From assembly GCA_040391535.1 (NCBI GenBank), contig JBEBXQ010000068.1:1-25827 (forward strand): a DNA stretch of 25,827 nucleotides. The letters run 5' to 3'. The notes below the pieces were generated by a model. It saw only the letters and a program-made list of their open reading frames with translations, made no database searches and was not told where the DNA came from. Both the position numbers and the translations under genes were made by a program. Positions 23,097-25,827 of this stretch are shown here, one piece after another (the stretch's first letter is position 1; every line of letters begins with the position of its first letter). This DNA comes from JBEBXQ01 sp040391535 (lineage in GTDB: Bacteria; Bacteroidota; Bacteroidia; Cytophagales; Spirosomataceae).

Positions 23097-24434
23097 TTGA
23101 AACTTTGGCAAAAAGAGGGAGTTCTCACTTCTGAAAAAATTGAACAGTTTACGGTCGGACGTGACCGCGAAATGGATATTTATCTGGCAGAATTTGATAT
23201 TCTGGGGAATCTGGCACATGCCCGTATGCTGGAAAGTATCGGTTTGCTTACGACAGATGACCTGGCTGCCCTGCAACAGGAATTAAAGGAAATCTACAAA
23301 TCTGTTCAGAGTGGTACTTTCACTATTGAAGAAGGAGTAGAGGACGTTCACTCTCAGGTTGAATTGCTGCTGACCCGAAAACTGGGTGATACCGGCAAGA
23401 AGATTCACAGCGGACGGTCCCGGAACGATCAGGTTCTGGTTGACCTTAAACTTTTCACACGTGACCGCATTGCCAAAATAGTACAAGCTGTTGAAAAATT
23501 ATTCCAGGTATTGACAGCCCGTTCGGAAGAGCACAAAAATGACCTGTTGCCGGGTTATACACATTTACAGATTGCCATGCCTTCTTCATTCGGCCTTTGG
23601 TTTGGTGCCTATGCCGAAGCATTGATTGATGACGTGGCTTTACTTCACACTACATACCGGCTGGCCAATCGCAATCCGCTCGGATCAGGAGCTGGTTACG
23701 GATCATCGTTTCCGCTGAACCGCACCATGACCACCGAATTGCTGGGTTTTGAAGGCTTGCACCATAATGTGGTATACGCACAAATGAGCCGGGGGAAAAC
23801 GGAGCAATCGGCGCTGAACGCCATTGCTGCCGTAGCTGCTACCATTTCCAGGCTGGCCATGGACGTATGCCTCTATAACAGCCAGAACTTTGCTTTTATC
23901 AGTCTCCCTGACGAACTGACAACCGGAAGCAGTATTATGCCACACAAGAAAAATCCGGACGTGGCGGAATTGCTTCGTGCCAAAACCAACCGGATGAAAG
24001 CATTACCGATGGAAGTTACGCTGATATTAAGTAATCTGCCTTCAGGCTATCACCGGGATATGCAATTGCTGAAAGAAATTCTGATGCCTGCTATTGAAGA
24101 AATCCTCGATTGTCTGGACATTACCACTTTCATGCTGGAAAACATGCAGGTAAAAAAGGATTTGCTTAACGATCCCAAATATGATCTGATGTTCAGTGTT
24201 GAAAAAGTAAATGAACTGGTTGTTCAGGGGATGCCTTTCCGCGATGCCTACCGCCAGGTTGGACAGGATATTGCCAGCGGGGCCTATCAGGCCTCCCGCG
24301 AGCTCAATCATTCACATGAAGGAAGTATCGGCAATCTTCAGACCGAAGCCCTGAAAGCACGTATGGCGGATGAAATCAAGGCATTTAAACTGGAAGAAAC
24401 GGCTCAGGCCTTACAAAAACTGATTAACCTCTAA
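23097..24434 (+). CDS. argH: Argininosuccinate lyase
   Basis: Cleaves argininosuccinate to arginine and fumarate, the last step of arginine synthesis. The 445-residue protein carries the fumarase/aspartase signature GSSIMPHKKNP (277-287) with the catalytic serine loop, HSGRSRNDQV (104-113) and YTHLQIAMPSSFGLW near 154-168. The last differs from the common HxQxAQP form, as in other Bacteroidetes ArgH. The start is a TTG at 23097: it gives the usual MKLWQK opening, and no in-frame ATG exists just upstream. The M17 peptidase gene follows after 20 bases, so the two may be co-transcribed. No other arg gene is in the window. Confidence 0.95.
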   Translation: MKLWQKEGVLTSEKIEQFTVGRDREMDIYLAEFDILGNLAHARMLESIGLLTTDDLAALQQELKEIYKSVQSGTFTIEEGVEDVHSQVELLLTRKLGDTGKKIHSGRSRNDQVLVDLKLFTRDRIAKIVQAVEKLFQVLTARSEEHKNDLLPGYTHLQIAMPSSFGLWFGAYAEALIDDVALLHTTYRLANRNPLGSGAGYGSSFPLNRTMTTELLGFEGLHHNVVYAQMSRGKTEQSALNAIAAVAATISRLAMDVCLYNSQNFAFISLPDELTTGSSIMPHKKNPDVAELLRAKTNRMKALPMEVTLILSNLPSGYHRDMQLLKEILMPAIEEILDCLDITTFMLENMQVKKDLLNDPKYDLMFSVEKVNELVVQGMPFRDAYRQVGQDIASGAYQASRELNHSHEGSIGNLQTEALKARMADEIKAFKLEETAQALQKLINL

Positions 24435-24454
24435 TTTCACAGTTTATCCGTACT

Positions 24455-25827
24455 ATGAAAATATCCGTTCTTAACGATCAGCCGGAAGGTATACTGCTCA
24501 TCAGCTTTTTCCGAAAAAATGAATTACCCGCCACCACACCGGTGCATTTCAAAGCTGAAAAAGGAGAATTATGGTGGTCTTCTGCCGATCAGTTGTGGAT
24601 AGGACTGGGTGACCAGCCAAGCCTATCGTCAATAAGGAAAACCGTACGGAAAGTATTTCATAACCGAAAAGACCAATGGCCCGAACAGCTGGCTGTTGAT
24701 GTCAGAGGACAGTCTGACGAATGGGTGGAAAATATGATCAGCGGAATTCTGCTGGGAGGCTACAAGATCGGATTATACAAGTCGGGGAATCAGGTTCTCT
24801 GTCCGTTATATGAACCTGAAGGAGTACTCCATCTGCTGACAGATCATCCGGAAGAATATTTAAAGCCCCTCATTGAACAAGCTGAACATACGGTGGCAGT
24901 ACAGTCCCGGATCATGGACCTGATAAATGCTCCCGGCAATAAAAAACCTCCGCGTGTGCTGGCTTCCTGGGCGCTCACATCCGGAGAGCAGTTTGGTTAT
25001 AATGTTAAAGTCCTTGATAAAGAAGAACTTTATGAGCAGGGTTTTGCCGCTTTACTGGCGGTGAATCAGGGCAGTGATGAAGAACCGGCACTCATTGTAT
25101 GTGATTATGCACCGGAAAATTACCAGACAACCGTCGCCCTGGTAGGAAAGGGCATTACGTTTGATACCGGAGGAATTTCCATTAAGCCTTCTGCCAATAT
25201 GCACCTGATGAAGAGTGATATGGGTGGAGCCGCCGCAGTATTAGGAGTTGTAGAACTGGCAGCACGGCTGAAAATGCCCGTTCGTCTGATCGGAATCATC
25301 CCTTCAACAGAAAACTGTATTGACGGAAAGTCTGTCAAACCCGGTGATGTAATCGGGTCTTACGCAGGAAAAACCATCGAAGTTATTGACACGGATGCAG
25401 AAGGAAGGCTTGTGCTGGCAGACGGACTCAGTTATGCAGTACGTCAGTATCAGCCTGACGTAGTGATTGATCTGGCCACGCTGACCGGAAGCGTTATTCA
25501 GACACTTGGTTACGCAGCTGCCGGACTATTTACAGCCAATACGCAACTGGCAGAACAATTAATCCTTGCCGGAGAGCAAACAGGGGAAAAAGTGTGGCCA
25601 TTACCCCTTTGGGATGATTATGCAGAGGAAATTGTATCTGAAATAGCTGACGTTAAAAATTTTCACGGGAAGCCATTGGCTGGTGCTATTGTGGCCGCTA
25701 AATTCCTTGAAGTCTTTACAGACAAACATCCTGCCTGGGTACATCTTGATATTGCAGGAATGGCATTTGGTGATCAGGATCTGTTTCCGGGAAGGGCCGG
25801 TACAGCATATGGTGTAAGGCTTTTATA
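24455..25827 (+). CDS. M17-family leucyl aminopeptidase, 3' end cut by window
   Basis: Cytosolic metallo-aminopeptidase that removes N-terminal residues from peptides. The frame runs from ATG at 24455 to the window edge without a stop (457 complete codons). The N-terminal domain (about 1-160) is poorly conserved; the catalytic domain has the two-metal site: Lys232 and Asp237 in GKGITFDTGG, Lys244 in SIKP, Asp255 in KSDMGGAA, then Asp314, Glu316 and Arg318 in DTDAEGRLVLADG. These equal the PepA ligands. Near the edge, GRAGTAYGVRLL is the usual C-terminal segment, so only a few residues are probably missing. It follows argH by 20 bases; a metabolic link is not obvious. Confidence 0.94.
   Translation, partial: MKISVLNDQPEGILLISFFRKNELPATTPVHFKAEKGELWWSSADQLWIGLGDQPSLSSIRKTVRKVFHNRKDQWPEQLAVDVRGQSDEWVENMISGILLGGYKIGLYKSGNQVLCPLYEPEGVLHLLTDHPEEYLKPLIEQAEHTVAVQSRIMDLINAPGNKKPPRVLASWALTSGEQFGYNVKVLDKEELYEQGFAALLAVNQGSDEEPALIVCDYAPENYQTTVALVGKGITFDTGGISIKPSANMHLMKSDMGGAAAVLGVVELAARLKMPVRLIGIIPSTENCIDGKSVKPGDVIGSYAGKTIEVIDTDAEGRLVLADGLSYAVRQYQPDVVIDLATLTGSVIQTLGYAAAGLFTANTQLAEQLILAGEQTGEKVWPLPLWDDYAEEIVSEIADVKNFHGKPLAGAIVAAKFLEVFTDKHPAWVHLDIAGMAFGDQDLFPGRAGTAYGVRLL

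Noticed and set aside
1..25827. CRISPR arrays, insertion sequences, prophage, tRNA and rRNA genes
   Set aside because: No regularly spaced repeats, transposase or integrase frames, terminal inverted repeats or tRNA-like folds were seen on either strand.

Overview
The window reads as ordinary chromosome of a Bacteroidetes bacterium, most likely of the order Cytophagales. The pointers are: protein style (periplasmic Gfo/Idh oxidoreductase with a twin-arginine leader, DedA, VanZ, BamA-like and TlpA-like envelope proteins), absence of clear Shine-Dalgarno sequences, and several intergenic sites matching the Bacteroidetes promoter pattern (TTTG about 20 bases before TAnnTTTG). Several starts are TTG or GTG (nuoA, argH, vanZ, one lipoprotein). 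I see no insertion sequences, phage genes, CRISPR arrays, tRNA or rRNA.

Layout. 1-3368 (minus strand): envelope and stress genes, namely a periplasmic Deg/HtrA protease, a small heat-shock protein with a strong terminator and a tandem dyad operator-like element, then a two-gene unit of an unknown 189-residue protein and a PaaI-type thioesterase. 3564-5780 (plus): tightly packed phosphosulfolactate synthase, DedA membrane protein and shikimate dehydrogenase. 5803-6891 (minus) is ribD, divergent from prmC (7031, plus), which is followed by a beta-lactamase-fold lipoprotein. 9191-12854 (plus): nuoL and nuoM. 13070-16624: VanZ (minus), a secreted class-A-like serine hydrolase (plus) and, meeting it tail to tail, a BamA-like outer-membrane protein (minus) whose upstream partner is a TlpA-like protein with no cysteines (minus, to 18367). 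18498-20080 (minus): nuoC, nuoB and nuoA. 20235-21281: pabB (plus), divergent from nuoA. 21294-22766: secreted Gfo/Idh/MocA oxidoreductase (minus). 23097 to the end: argH and an M17 leucyl aminopeptidase cut by the window edge.

How the parts relate. The clearest organisational oddity is respiratory complex I: nuoABC and nuoLM lie in one neighbourhood but on opposite strands, about 5.6 kb apart, with nuoD-K and nuoN missing from the window. The comA-dedA-aroE unit suggests a sulfonate product; in Bacteroidetes the likeliest destination is sulfonolipid (capnine-type) synthesis, though nothing else in the window proves it. The other genes are scattered single members of riboflavin, folate, arginine and translation pathways. 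I did not find a convincing previously undescribed multi-gene system. The best leads are the tandem hsp20 dyads, the cysteine-less TlpA-like/BamA-like pair, and the split complex I locus.
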